Below, in pieces: positions 26,420 through 37,199 of a stretch of DNA of 64,000 bases (positions are counted from its first letter, which is position 1; every line of letters starts with the position of its first letter). The DNA lies in contig OX485806.1 of the NCBI GenBank assembly GCA_950295325.1, positions 14,942,001 through 15,006,000 of the forward strand, given 5' to 3'. The notes below the pieces were generated by a model that worked only from the letters and a program-made list of their open reading frames with translations, made no database searches and was not told the origin of the DNA. The translations under genes and the position numbers were made by a program. The DNA comes from Polytrichum commune. Lineage: Eukaryota > Streptophyta > Polytrichopsida > Polytrichales > Polytrichaceae.

Positions 26420-28075
26420 AACACATGAGAAAACGCCCCCAGAACAGACACACCCCCCCCCCCCCAAAAAAAAACCCCTACGACACCCATACCAACCACA
26501 TCCATCCTCCTAAGACTCTGAAGGCCAAATTGAAGGCAATACCGCAAGACTGGGGATCTATAGCCCTAACAACAATACCCAAATATCAGAAAGACTACCA
26601 TGGTACCAAAACATCCTAAGAGCAGAGCTTAATGCGCTACTCATCGCTATCAAAACCATTCAAACCATCCAGCTAGACATGCACATATTCACAAACAACC
26701 TTAATAACATATTTCTCATAAACAGTCACATACAACACCCATCATCACAACACCACCACTCGGATAAATTACTCATAGCAACAATTGTACATTAGATATA
26801 TTGGACCCTGTACAAAATCCACATGCACAAAGTGAGAACACATTCATGCATCATTGGGAACAAAATAGCTGACATGCTAGCAAATGAAGGAACACACATA
26901 GAGAAACCATCCATTACACCTCACATGCACATAGCCCACCCTGCCCCATATTGGCTAGGAAGTTGCCCGACTGCCACACACGATGGAGCCATTTGTAACC
27001 TTCATACATTTATTAAAAAAGAACACATGAACCGAGAATCCTCTGCAACCAAAAACAAATTCCCATATGTTAACAAATGGTTATCAAACAACCAAATAGA
27101 CCACAAACTCTCTAATCACTTCTAGAAAGCCGAGGGTGTAACCAATGCCTAAATTGCCCAAACTCTTTTATTCAAATTTGCCCAATACATGGGAAACCAT
27201 AGAATTTTTTTTTCACCCCTCACATACTAAAACCCCAGCTGCACCTTGTACCTTAATAATGACAGAGACACATGGCCACACCTCTTATCAACATGTGAGA
27301 ACCCACACATAAAATGCCTAAGAATATCACGCCACAACAAAGTAGTACACCTCATTGCCCAAACACTACTAGCCAACAAATCTACCTGATCCTTGACACT
27401 AACCAATGTAGGTAACTTCAACAACAAACCACTTGACTCAACAATCCCGGAACGGCTCCTCAAATGCACATGGACACACACAACATGCCAATGCCAAGCA
27501 AAACTAAGACCGGACATCCTACGCATAATAGGAGCCCCAACCCAATCACAAACACCAATATCACCCTCCCCGACACTCATAGTCCAAGTCATAGAATTTA
27601 CATATTGTTATGATAGATTCCCCGACCAAGCCCTCGCACAAAAACACACCAAATACGACCCACTAATTAACACCATACAAAACAATGGATGGAAAATCAA
27701 CCCCCTCACTACCATCATAGCTGGGGGAAAGGAGCCATACACGAATACTCCATTTAAAAACTCACCAACTCATCAAACATCCCAAAATCAAATATTAAAA
27801 CCCTCATGAAAAACATACCCCAAATGCCATGAAATATCTCACATATCTAGTCTTAAAGAAAATAAAACTTGACAACAAACAAACAAACACCCCCCACCCC
27901 ACCCCACCCCAATGAACTGGGGACAACTACTCTACTACCAGAGCCCACCTCCCAAAGGAGGCATAACACCCTATGTTGCATCTTGGTTAACGGTGATCAA
28001 GATACAGCTAACATGCTCAAATTCATGCTGGTACCTGAATACGGTCATCACTTTTTCTTTTTCTTTTTAATGTAG
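26420..28075 (+). mobile_element. Decayed non-LTR retrotransposon (LINE), RNase H and 3' end
   Basis: The plus strand encodes pieces of an RNase H domain of LINE type: ILRAELNALLIAIKTI (about 26617-26665), a degenerate TNNLNN segment, and IHMHKVRTHSCIIGN then KIADMLANEGTH (about 26820-26905), which match the AEL and HSG-GN-AD regions of these enzymes. A stop interrupts the domain at about 26793. Downstream frames (TWPHLLSTCENPHIK near 27265, then 27393-27809) resemble the C-terminal tail of such elements. The strand is unusually C- and A-rich, with poly-C at about 26449-26464. The reverse transcriptase is absent, as in a 5'-truncated copy, and several stops and shifts make it non-functional. 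Confidence 0.72.
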
Positions 28076-28088
28076 AAATAACCATCTG

Positions 28089-28207
28089 CCAAAGACCGCC
28101 CTAGGTATGAGGCCCATACCTGCCACCCTTGCCAAACCTGGTGGTGGACCCAAATACCCGCCTCCCGGGTATAACGGTGGGTTTTAGCCTAAGGTCGCGG
28201 TCTTTGG
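28089..28207. repeat. 119-bp foldback with CCAAAGACCG termini
   Basis: Begins CCAAAGACCGCCCTAGG and ends CCTAAGGTCGCGGTCTTTGG, which are inverted copies. The interior is GC-rich with further self-complementary words (CCCGCCTCCCGGGT). It is probably a tiny MITE-like element next to the LINE 3' end. Confidence 0.65.
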
Positions 28208-28437
28208 TAAGGTCAGGTGGGGAGGGGCCATAAGTGGAATAATCAACCTAGTGATCAAAACACATGGATTGTAACATATGACGAATCACACAAATGCGGA
28301 AGTATATATGCATCAAGTGGCGTGGCGTTTATCCGGCTTTGGATTCATGGCGGTGTGGATCAGGCTTCCACATCGGCCGCCTCCCCCCCGAGCTTGTTCA
28401 TGCCATGGCTCTGGTTTAGCTGCCTTGAATGGCAGGA

Positions 28438-28583
28438 GTGAATGGTTCTTTTGGTAGCCCTAGCCTGGCCCCTCATCTCGAGGCTTGTAGAATGGCCAAG
28501 TAGATCCTCAAATCACCTTCTTGGCAGTGCAATTCACCAGAAACTTTCGTGAGATCTTCATACTTGACGGTGAGTGAGGAGTT
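28438..28583 (+). pseudogene. Damaged copy A of the TauD-type gene 3' end
   Basis: Aligns with 34785-34925, the end of the oxygenase gene: GGTTCTTTTGGTAGCCCT, then CTCGAGGCTTGTAGAATGGCC, AGATCCTCAAATC, GGCAGTGCA and CCAGAAACTTTCGTGAGA. About 15 bp are inserted after the first block. The rest of the gene is not seen upstream. Confidence 0.7.
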
Positions 28584-28797
28584 TGATTTGAATCAACACA
28601 CGTAGATTGTAACATCCGATCGATCAGTCACACAAATGTAGAAAGAAAGAAAAAGCACACATGCATTGAGCACTGTCGAGTTTGATGAAAGACTCTGCAT
28701 TCACGAGTGGTGATTAGGCTCATACATCGGTTGCTTGGTGCATTCTCTCGAGGTTGTTCATGCTGCACTCCTACTTAAATAACTGCTCTCAGTGCCA

Positions 28798-28890
28798 CGA
28801 GTAACATCTTTGGGCAGCCCTTGCTTAGCCTCCCAGATCCTTGAATCATCTTCCTGGCAGCGCACTTGATCAACATCAGTTTCAATTGAG
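28798..28890 (+). pseudogene. Damaged copy B of the TauD-type gene 3' end
   Basis: A more diverged copy: CTTTGGGCAGCCCT, then CCAGATCCTTGAATCATCTT, GGCAGCGCACTTGATCAAC. Copies A and B lie in a larger tandem duplication of about 300 bp (roughly 28255-28590 and 28600-28890, shared words GATTGTAACAT, CGAATCACACAAATG or CAGTCACACAAATG, GCTTGTTCATG or GGTTGTTCATG). Confidence 0.55.
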
Positions 28891-31800
28891 ATAATTTGGC
28901 TTCTCCGGAAAACTCAAATTCCAAAACCCATGTCAACAATTTACAGTGATTTGAAGATTGAGAACGAATCACAACCACAGCCACCAATAATTGTCACTGT
29001 TGTGTAGCAGATGCTATTCCACTTCAGTGAGATTAGTGAACCCTCCTACATTCGATCTACACAACATTTGTCAGTGCAATTACATCAACAACGTACAAAT
29101 ATTTGGCAACACTGACCATGTTCAATCAACACAAGAATACTAGGTTACACGAGTCTGTTCACAATTCACCGCTTCTCAAGATGAGCATGCATGTTAAGGT
29201 TAGAGGTTCAGATGAGTTCGGTTTACCTGTAAAGCATGCGGGTGTTATTCGGTCACTATTCTTGATTGGACACCTATATTTGATCGGTGTGTTGTTTGGT
29301 GAGGATTGAAGAACAAACACCATAAAGACACCATAAAGAATTGGCATGTGGGTAGGGCTTACGAACATAAGGTAAATTTTTTTTTCTTTATCTTGTCTAC
29401 AATATTGTTAAATTTTACGGTATATAATTTATAATTTTATGTGATTATTAATTATAATTTTATGCTATGTATATGTTTTATAAATATTTTACTTCCCCAC
29501 CAAAGAAAGATTTTGGTCTATTGTACGAGACATGCTTCTATTCAAAAAATCAAGATCTATATGCAACATTTAGAATATTTTGCTCAAGACTTGGATATTG
29601 TTGATCCAAAGACTGTATCATTGTTTGATCAACTTTAGGTTTGGATGCAGGTAATTTGTAATTTTTTGAAACTAGTTTCAAATATTTTTATTTTATTTTA
29701 TTTGAGTTATAATAAAATTTGAATTTTAAGTCAATGGTTTTTATATTTATTATTAAAAAAATGTTGAGTTAACATTTGAATATCTTAGTGATCTTACAAA
29801 TGGGAAAACAGAAAAATAGTCCATAGTATATGTCATTAAATTATGGCCAATCGAATGGAATTATGAGTGATTGTTTATTGCACCATATGGATATTTTATA
29901 GGGTGTAAAATATCTTTACTTTAACTTGACCATCCTTTAAATGTTGTCACAATGAAAAATTCAATATTACATAATTCATTTCAATTGACAATGTATTGAA
30001 TTTTATATATTTGATTATTATATTGGGTATTACGAAGATGGTAAGAGACGGAGCAGGTTGTACTTATTCTTAGTATATGTATAAGATATAGATGTATACT
30101 GATGTTTCGATATATTACGGAAAACATACGATAGTTTATCACTTGAGTTGGAATCACCTTCGGAAGATATGTATTATTTGTAACATATATTATGATTTCA
30201 AAGAATCTATTATGATCTTTTTAATTCAATGATATGTTTTGTATATTATGTATGTTTTTGTTAGTAATTCAACTTATCATATGTGGCATGTAAATTTGGT
30301 TGGTATGTTTTATGTGTTTTGTTCTATATTTTCATATCCAAATTTTTGATGCTGAGCAAATTACTCGTTGGCTATCACATCTTATTACATTGGGACACTT
30401 TAAGAATAAGAGTTTAGAAAGAAGGCATATAGAGGCCAAGAATACGTACATTGCACACAAGATGCAGGCCGTGGGGACTTTCAGCTCATATTCGTGGGGT
30501 AAGTCTTAAACTTATGTTTGTATTTGATTATTGAATTTATGATTTAATATTTGTCAAAAGTATGTTGACAATGACTAATATTGTACAATTTTTAATAGAT
30601 TGCGGATTGGGACAAAATGGACCATGATAAGGAGATGCTCGTATAGTATATTTGATTACGAATGTCATTCAAGGATATGATTCCGGTATGTTTATAATTT
30701 TCTATTATTTATCAAATTTCTACCATACTAGTATATAAACTGTTGATTGGTATTTTGTAAAGTTGATTTTTGTCCTTAAAATTCCATCATGTTTGCAATG
30801 TGTTGCAGAAATATCTAGAGAAAATATAAGTTCATGCAGATATTTTTAAAAATGAAATGAGGTTAATATTTTTGGACCATCCTTCAAATCCATCCAAACC
30901 CAAGGCTTAAATACTAGCCTTGAGATATGAGGATCGGATTACAACTAAATAATGGATCCAATTGTTTAGGAATTAGTATCACAGGCATGAATGACAATAA
31001 TTAAAACCAATACAAGCTCTTCACAACCTTGACTGAGCCTCATCACAACGTTTCTGAGTCATTTATTTGAGTCATTGTTTAGAAAATAAAGAAATAGAGA
31101 GCCGGTAGGATGTGTGCTGACATTGGAATGGTGATGGTGCTTAAATCGGGAAGAAGGTTGGGATTTTAGAGGAATTGTGGCAGGAGGTGGATAGAGAGAG
31201 GGGCTTCCCATGAAGGATCTTAGAATCCTCATTGGAAACATCTTCTTGGAATGAGGCTAAATAAGCTATTTCACTAAGTTGGGTTCTAATCTAAATTTGT
31301 AAATATATTTTTATTAATTGATTGCATTTTGTGGAATACACTAAATTTGCGCATTTTACCTTTGCTTAGCCTAGTCTTTACCTGCGCTAAGGAGGAACTT
31401 TTTCACTTTATGTACATTTAGCTTATGAGAGGCTCATGGACCCAAAGGGTACCCTGGTAGCATTGTTACTTGAGGTTATCCTACAAACACCTTAATGCAC
31501 GCAAAGACAATTCTTGAAATGTATGGTAAATAAGCATGTATTCGTGAACATAATATCTCTCAATAAAAATTTCAACCCTCACTAATTTTGAGATTTGGCA
31601 AAATAGTACGTGTTTCGGAAATTAATATGACACATACTAAATGGGACCATCAGTGTAGTGAACATAATTCAGAGGACTTTTGTATTTGATTGAGAATCAA
31701 CAAGCATGCACTTCCGAAAACCATACCCAAATTAAGGGAGGTCCGATTTTCAATCCAAGTTCTGCAGACGCCTCATCATCGACCTGCTAATGCAACACAA

Positions 31801-32060
31801 GTATCGTTGTGATCTGCAAATCTAATCGGTGGAAGTTGGAGAGCATGAAAAAGAAACCGACTAACACCCATATACCTTTTGTGCTGGAAGGGGGCTCCTG
31901 AAAAGATCTTTGCAGCTTCTGCACACTCTGTACCTCGAGGGCTGGTGTTCGCTTGGTTCTTCCGCGTCAACGGTACGGCGCTGATAAGGTCTTGGGGTTT
32001 ATGGGCGTGTGGTAGAGGTAGCGGCAGCAATTTTGTTTCTTGGCAGCCTTTCAGTTTGTA
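28891..32060. other. AT-rich stretch without a supported gene
   Basis: Very AT-rich, especially 29370-30900. Two exon-like frames are visible (about 29485-29638 with HLEYFAQDLDIVDPKTV, and about 30330-30500 with ITRWLSHLITLGHFKNK and RRHIEAKNTYIAHKMQA), but neither matches a family I know and no continuation was found. A repeat shared with 40378-40500 lies at 31440-31615 in inverted orientation. Confidence 0.4.
31440..31615 (-). repeat. Dispersed repeat R2, copy 1
   Basis: The reverse complement matches 40378-40515: CTCAAAATTAGTGA, GAATACATGCTTATTTACCA and CATTTCAAGAA occur in the same order and spacing. Confidence 0.6.
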
Positions 32061-32062
32061 GA

Positions 32063-32374
32063 ATGGCGACATTGGTTATCGGCAGGGTGGCTTCGTTTGG
32101 TTCAATTTCAGCAGGGCTTCGCCGGCCCTCTCGGCGACTCTCATCCAATCGCGAGAGCTTGATGATTTGTCATTTCACAAAAAGGACCAACAAACTTGGG
32201 AAGAGAGCATCGAGAGAACCCATTGAATACCATTTGCGTGTGGATTCGAAAAGGTACACACTTTCAAATGATGCACGGTGTTTTCAGAGCTCCTTAGAAG
32301 CAAGAATTCTAAAGCGCGTCACTAAGCATCCAGACCCGCTCGATATTCATTCCCAAAAGTCAGAAATCCCCTAA
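32063..32374 (+). CDS. Small hypothetical ORF upstream of the oxygenase gene
   Basis: A 103-residue frame starting MATLVIGRVASFGSI and rich in Arg and Ser (GLRRPSRRLSSNR), like an organelle presequence, then basic and hydrophilic to the stop. No known domain is seen. It ends about 300 bp before the TauD-type gene on the same strand. It could be a first exon, a leader of a lost gene or chance. The opposite strand (31776-32072) is also open, which lowers confidence. Confidence 0.25.
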   Translation: MATLVIGRVASFGSISAGLRRPSRRLSSNRESLMICHFTKRTNKLGKRASREPIEYHLRVDSKRYTLSNDARCFQSSLEARILKRVTKHPDPLDIHSQKSEIP

Positions 32375-32675
32375 AGTTTCTCAGACATTGTAGTCTTAGA
32401 AATGCTTATAATACTAACACAGCAGCCCCAAAACAGTGATTTTTCTTAACGAAGTTGCGGTGTAACTTCCTTCACGTACTACAGATTCCTTTATGCCGGC
32501 CTTGGGACATACAGCTAATCGTGGGTTGGGCCAAATTTCCCTATGTCGGAGTGTTGTGAAGTATGTCGGAGCTAATTTTTCTGCTGCTAGATAGGACTGT
32601 GATGAAAGTTAATAGCAAAAAGAGTGACCCAACATTGCAAGTGAGATAATTCCAAGCTTGATATGCAGAGCCGGG

Positions 32676-34883
32676 ATGACGATGGGGGCAGAAGAGTCGA
32701 CTGATTATCATCAGATGTCAAAACTCGACCCCCTTCTCGATCCACCCACATGGCTCTCCATCACCGTCCCTCCGGAGTCGCTGGTGGGATTCGAGGCAGA
32801 CTTTGAGCACGAATCCGCCGCATGGCCGCGCGACTTGGCGACCACCACAGACTACCACACAATCCAAGAATTCGTAACTTCTGCACACGCTCTGGTCCGG
32901 CGCTGGCTCCCGCGCGAGGTTGTGTCTCGCCTGGAGACCCTCCTTTACGATGCCAACCAGCCACCCGCGCTCGTCATCCGCGGGCTGCCCATCGACAAGG
33001 ACCTCCCTCCTACCGGTCCCGAGGGGCCTCTGCGGAAGACAGGGAAATTTATAAGCGAGACGTGGTTGATTGGAATTTGTCGGATCATTGGGCAACCTTT
33101 CACGTTCAATTTCCTGCGAGGGACGCGGTCGGGGATGGGGCTTCTCACTCGGGAGATCTTCGCCACGCAAGACAAAGTCGACCTGGTATGTTGTAATCCC
33201 TGACGATCTCTTTTACACGCTCTTGGTGATGAAACTATGCTGATTGTCGATGCACCTCTTGTTGTCTTGTTGGGATTTCTAATCGAAACTACTTAAAAAA
33301 ATGCAAGTGAGTAGTGGTCAATGTTGATGAGCCAATGTGAGAGAAATTACCCATTGCTAGGAATTCATTCAACCTCATTTGATTCGACTCAAAGTCAACC
33401 TTCATCACTGATGACGTGTGCAATTAGGTTGCCCCACACTAATCTATCGACATTTGACACTATTTAGAGTACGTTCTACCACTATAACAAAACACAGTAA
33501 CTGTTTTTCTTAACTGTGGTTGCTATATGAATGAAACAAAGTTATAAGTTTTTGATCTGGTTTTGAGCGAAGGTAATTTGGATGGGTAAATAGGCAACTT
33601 ATTTGTGTAATCAACCTGAAGTTTGCACATATTAGTGTAGGTCTTCCAAGTATGAAATATAGGATTTTATATTTTTAAAGTGCAACTCTATTGTTTGGTA
33701 GGCATGCATTGATGTTGTGTTGATGTGATTGCATCAATGTGAGAGTGGTGTTAAGTGTATGAATGTAGAGGTTTGTGATATATCCAAATGTCAGTTCAAG
33801 TGTACTCATAAGTGTCACTTCTTCCTTGTTGTCCCTCGTGGTTCACATCCATGAATCATCAAAACAATGATCAATATATAGGACATTGTTGGTTTCTCTG
33901 CTTCCACGATCCCATTGTTGGTTTCTCTGTTTCCACGATCCCAATGTATGAAAAATCCACCACACTGGACCTCCTATCATAACTTGATTCATCATCACTA
34001 TGTAGTATCCCTCCCTTCAACCAAAATAAATGTAACCAAAGAAAGAAAGTAGAAAACTAAAACAAAATCTACAAAACATCCATGCCATGACAAGACAAAG
34101 ATGAAATACTTCCCAGCTACATCACTCAAGTGCATAGGCACAATCTTCTTAAAGAAGGTTGCTCTCTCACATGTGTCCAATCACCTTCCATTCTCAATCA
34201 TCGCAGTGTTTTAGTGATTTGATCCCCTACCTAGGCGTCATTTGATCCCCTACACGCCATGTGATTTCCAGGTTTCCGCAGAAGGGAGCCGCAAGCTACT
34301 CGACTTCCATGTCGACCTCTACCAAGTCGTACCCGAGTTCTTTCCGACGATCGCCGCCTTCATTGGTCTCCGAGGAGACCCCGACAAGAGAGCCAAGACC
34401 ATCTTATGTGACTTCCGAATTTTGTATAGGGAGCTGGACCCCTCCGACATTGCCATCCTGCGCACTCACAAGATCACCTGGGGCGGCGCCATGGGAGGCT
34501 TCACGACATTCGTCATTCAAGGATCCGAAGAGCACCCTGAGTTCATCATCTCGGACGAATCGATCGCTGGTCTAGACGACACTCCCGTGACAGGGAGCCC
34601 GGAGGTGGTGGCAGCGTACAAGCGGGTGAAGGAGGTCGCTAACAAAGTAGGGCGTCGATCTGAAGGGGTTTGGCTGAATGGAGGAGACGTCCTCATCTTC
34701 AATCAGACGAAAGTAGCTCATGGGCGCACTCCATACACCGCCAAGTTCGATGGCAACGACAGGTGGATGCAACGTTGTTATACCAACAATGGATCGTTTT
34801 GGCAACCCTCGAGGCTCGTAGAATGGCCTAACAGATCCTTGAATCTTCACGTCGGCGGTGCAGTTGACCAGAAACGTTCGTGA
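32676..34883 (+). CDS. TauD/TfdA-family Fe(II)/2-oxoglutarate oxygenase (clavaminate synthase / AsnO-like)
   Basis: Members of this fold oxidise small molecules, often amino acids, using Fe(II) and 2-oxoglutarate. Two exons (32676-33185 and 34272-34883, phase 0) give 373 residues. Visible features are the iron ligands in FHVDLYQ (His183, Asp185), the distal His320 in TKVAHGRTPYTAKFDG, and Arg334 in DRWMQRCY where the family binds the 2-oxoglutarate carboxylate. NGGDVLIFNQTKVAHGR is the usual C-terminal block. The pattern of HxD, HGRT and RWxQR is closest to clavaminate synthase or amino-acid hydroxylases such as AsnO/VioC; the substrate cannot be inferred. Codons are GC-rich compared with the AT-rich flanks and the single 1.09-kb intron, which suggests transfer from bacteria or fungi followed by intron gain. 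An alternative start is Met at 32682. Its 3' end is repeated downstream and near 28.5 kb. Confidence 0.85.
33884..33941. repeat. 29-bp tandem duplication in the oxygenase intron
   Basis: ATTGTTGGTTTCTCTG(C/T)TTCCACGATCCC occurs twice head to tail with one difference. Confidence 0.85.
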
Positions 34884-35107
34884 GAGATTCTTCTTACTTT
34901 TGCTCTGGTGAGTTTCATTTGTACACTGAATTTGCACCCGGATTGCTTCTCTAGATTGGTATTTGCATTGTCCCAACTCGAATCTTCTCGTCGGCAGTGC
35001 AGTTGATCAAAAAAGTTCGTGAGAGATTCTTCTCACTTTTGCTCTGGTGAGTTTCATTTGTATTTACACCTGGATTGCTCGCTAGATTGGCATTTCCATC
35101 GTCCCAA
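34840..35107 (+). repeat. Tandem copies (units 1 and 2) of the oxygenase gene 3' end
   Basis: Unit 1 (34840-34978) contains the last codons and stop of the oxygenase gene. Unit 2 (34979-35107) repeats it: GAATCTTCTCGTCGGCAGTG, GTTCGTGAGAGATTCTTCTC, GGTGAGTTTCATTTGTA, CTAGATTGG, and CATTGTCCCAA or CATCGTCCCAA. Unit 3 follows after the CACTA insertion at 37058-37197, so three units once stood head to tail. Confidence 0.9.
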
Positions 35108-35439
35108 CACTAGTAGGAAGACCGGTCCTTTTCCACACAAAAAGGACATTAAACTGACACTTTCAAATGACCAGCACACATGTTCTGAAGGTTGCAGCCA
35201 CTGTGGAGAAGGTGTCATCTTGGTCAAGTCTACTTTTTAAAGAACCGGGATGTCAGAATCATGTTGTGGTTTTGCAAGTGAGATTTTGACCGCGGCAGTA
35301 ATTTATGATTATGAATAACTTAAATTAAATCAAATTTATAATTAAAAACATCTCATTAAAAATCTATGTGTCTGGTAGGTCCCCTCCTACTCTACCTCCT
35401 GGTAGGTGACTGCTTACCGAGGTTGGTGGCCACCAAGCT

Positions 35440-35560
35440 ACGACCCACATTTAAGTGTAGGTTCAGGGCAAAGGCCAAAGGATTCAAAACTTGAACCTCG
35501 TGGCTCCTATTCCAAGGCCTTAGCAACTAAGCCATCACACTACACGTGTCCTATAAGGTT
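35440..35560 (-). mobile_element. tRNA-derived SINE-like segment inside the CACTA element
   Basis: On the minus strand an RNA polymerase III A box (TGGCTTAGTTGC, 35534-35523) and a B-box-like word (GGTTCAAGTTTTGAATCC, 35497-35480) lie at tRNA-like spacing, followed by GTGGGTCGTAGCTTGGTGG further along. This is the layout of a plant SINE head. No mature tRNA fold could be made with confidence and SINE ends were not delimited. Confidence 0.6.
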
Positions 35561-35574
35561 TGCTTTGAACCTTT

Positions 35575-35970
35575 CTAGACTAAGGCCATTATTTATTGTA
35601 TATTGTATATTCTATATATTCTATATATAATATGTTTATTGTTTATTATATTATATATTGTTTACGTTTTACTATTTATTGTTGATTATAAACTATGTAT
35701 TGTTTACATTCTATTATTTTTAATTTTAATTATTTACTATATTGTTTTATTGTTTTAAATTTATTGTAAATTCTTTTACTATTTACTGTTTATTATTTCC
35801 CATTTAATATTTATTGTTCTCATTTTATTTTACTATGTAATGTCTAAAATATATCATTTATTATTTATTGTCTATTATTTAGTATTTAGTATTTAGTATT
35901 TTTATTTATTTATTTTATTATTTACTATCTAATATATATCATTTATGATTTACTGTTACACACCTCTCAC
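35575..35970. repeat. AT-rich simple sequence of TATTTATTGTTTA type
   Basis: Long run of degenerate units such as TATTTATTGTTTA and TTTACTATTTA. A second tract of the same kind lies at about 36705-36870, on the other side of the minisatellite. Confidence 0.8.
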
Positions 35971-36224
35971 CGGTTGGCAGTTGGTTTCACGACAACAATA
36001 TCTCCAAGTAAAGAATTGAAACAAACACAATTTATTACTTTGTGAGACCTCTAAATACAATCCGAGACCAAGTAAGTTTTGGTCAAAGAAGCTCTACCAC
36101 CTAACCATAGGAGAGAGAGCTAACAATCAAAAAGCCCCTCTCTCCTCCCCCGAGCTTTCTCTTATGCCAAAGGCACTACTTTTACTTTCTATCTTTACAT
36201 ATAATAAAAATATTCTATTCATAG

Positions 36225-36660
36225 CTCTATCTTCTAGTTCTACTATGAATCTTCTATCTTTGGTTCTTCTCAAACCTTCTTCAAGTTGGAACTGTCTAAT
36301 TCCGACTAGTTCATCCATTCATTCTTTTAGTTGGAACTGTCTAATTCCAACTAATTCATTCATTCAATCTTCTAGTTGGAACTGTCTAATTCCAACTAGC
36401 TTTATCTATTCATTGAGAGTTGCCTAACTCCAATGAATAACAGTCATCTTTCCAAATATGAAGTGGTCTAACTCCGTGCACCTCATCAAGAGTTGTCTAA
36501 CTCACGTGCACATGTTCTCAATTGGAATAGTCTAATTCCAATGCACTAAATGCGGAGCTGTCTAACTCCAGTGCACATGTTGTCAATCTGGAGTTGTCTT
36601 ACTCCTATCCATTCATCTTCAACTGAGAGTTGTCTAGCTCTCATCTTTCTCTGCTTACAA
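36225..36660. repeat. Minisatellite of palindromic GTTGGAACTGTCTAATTCCAAC units
   Basis: Each unit has a short inverted repeat, for example GTTGGAA-CTGTCTAA-TTCCAAC (about 36286, 36331, 36375), then degenerate versions with GAGTT-GTCTAA-CTC. At least eight units, 45-60 bp apart, can be counted. Confidence 0.85.
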
Positions 36661-37057
36661 ACTGACACATGTAGTTAAATTATTCCTTAATAATTCTAGT
36701 TACATTACATTTACTATCTACTATTTAGTATGTACTATTTTCTATTTATTGTAAACTATTTTACTATTTACTCTCTAATATTTACCATCTAGTTTACTTT
36801 CCACTATTTATTATTTACTATTGATTTTCTAGTGTTAAATATTTATTATTTATTGTCTACTATCTACTAGTGTCCCTAGATCTACACCTAGATCTAGCTA
36901 AAAAATCTATAAAACTGAAGAAGAAAAAGGATATTCCTTGATGGACCTTTTGTTTGACACAACTCCCACACATGTAGCGCGGAGCTTAAAACACCAACAA
37001 AAAAAAATTTAATGTCGTGGCTGCATGTCAAAATGACTGGTATTCCTACTAGTGCAA

Positions 37058-37197
37058 CTTGAATCTTCTCGTCTGCAGTGCAGGTGACCAGAATAGTTCA
37101 TGAGAGATTCTTCTCACTTTTGTTGTGGTGAGTTTCATTTGTACACTAAATTTACACTTGGGTTGCTCTCTAGATTGGTATTTGCATTGTCCCAACT
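37058..37197 (+). repeat. Unit 3 of the oxygenase 3'-end repeat
   Basis: Starts ACTTGAATCTTCTCGTCTGC directly after the right CACTA target duplication and ends CATTGTCCCAACTTTG. It matches units 1 and 2 across its whole length. Confidence 0.88.
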
Positions 37198-37199
37198 TT

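Larger units (their letters stand above)
35108..37054. mobile_element. Complete non-autonomous CACTA (CMC/EnSpm) element
   Basis: It begins CACTAGTAGGAAGACCGGTC and ends in the inverted form (GACTGGTATTCCTACTAGTG), the CACTA termini that define the superfamily. Both ends are flanked by the 3-bp duplication CAA (35105-35107 and 37055-37057), the expected size. The 1947-bp interior has no transposase: it holds a tRNA-like SINE segment, AT-rich simple sequence and a palindromic minisatellite. It separates units 2 and 3 of the oxygenase 3'-end repeat, so it inserted after that tandem duplication. Confidence 0.93.

Noticed and set aside
32718-33170. 150-residue open frame antisense to the oxygenase gene first exon
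   Set aside because: GC-rich coding sequence often leaves the opposite strand open; composition is Arg/Pro-rich noise and no domain is seen.
35575-36870. CRISPR-like spacing of repeated words in the AT-rich CACTA interior
   Set aside because: Plant nuclear context; units are degenerate and the spacers are parts of the repeat, so it is a minisatellite.
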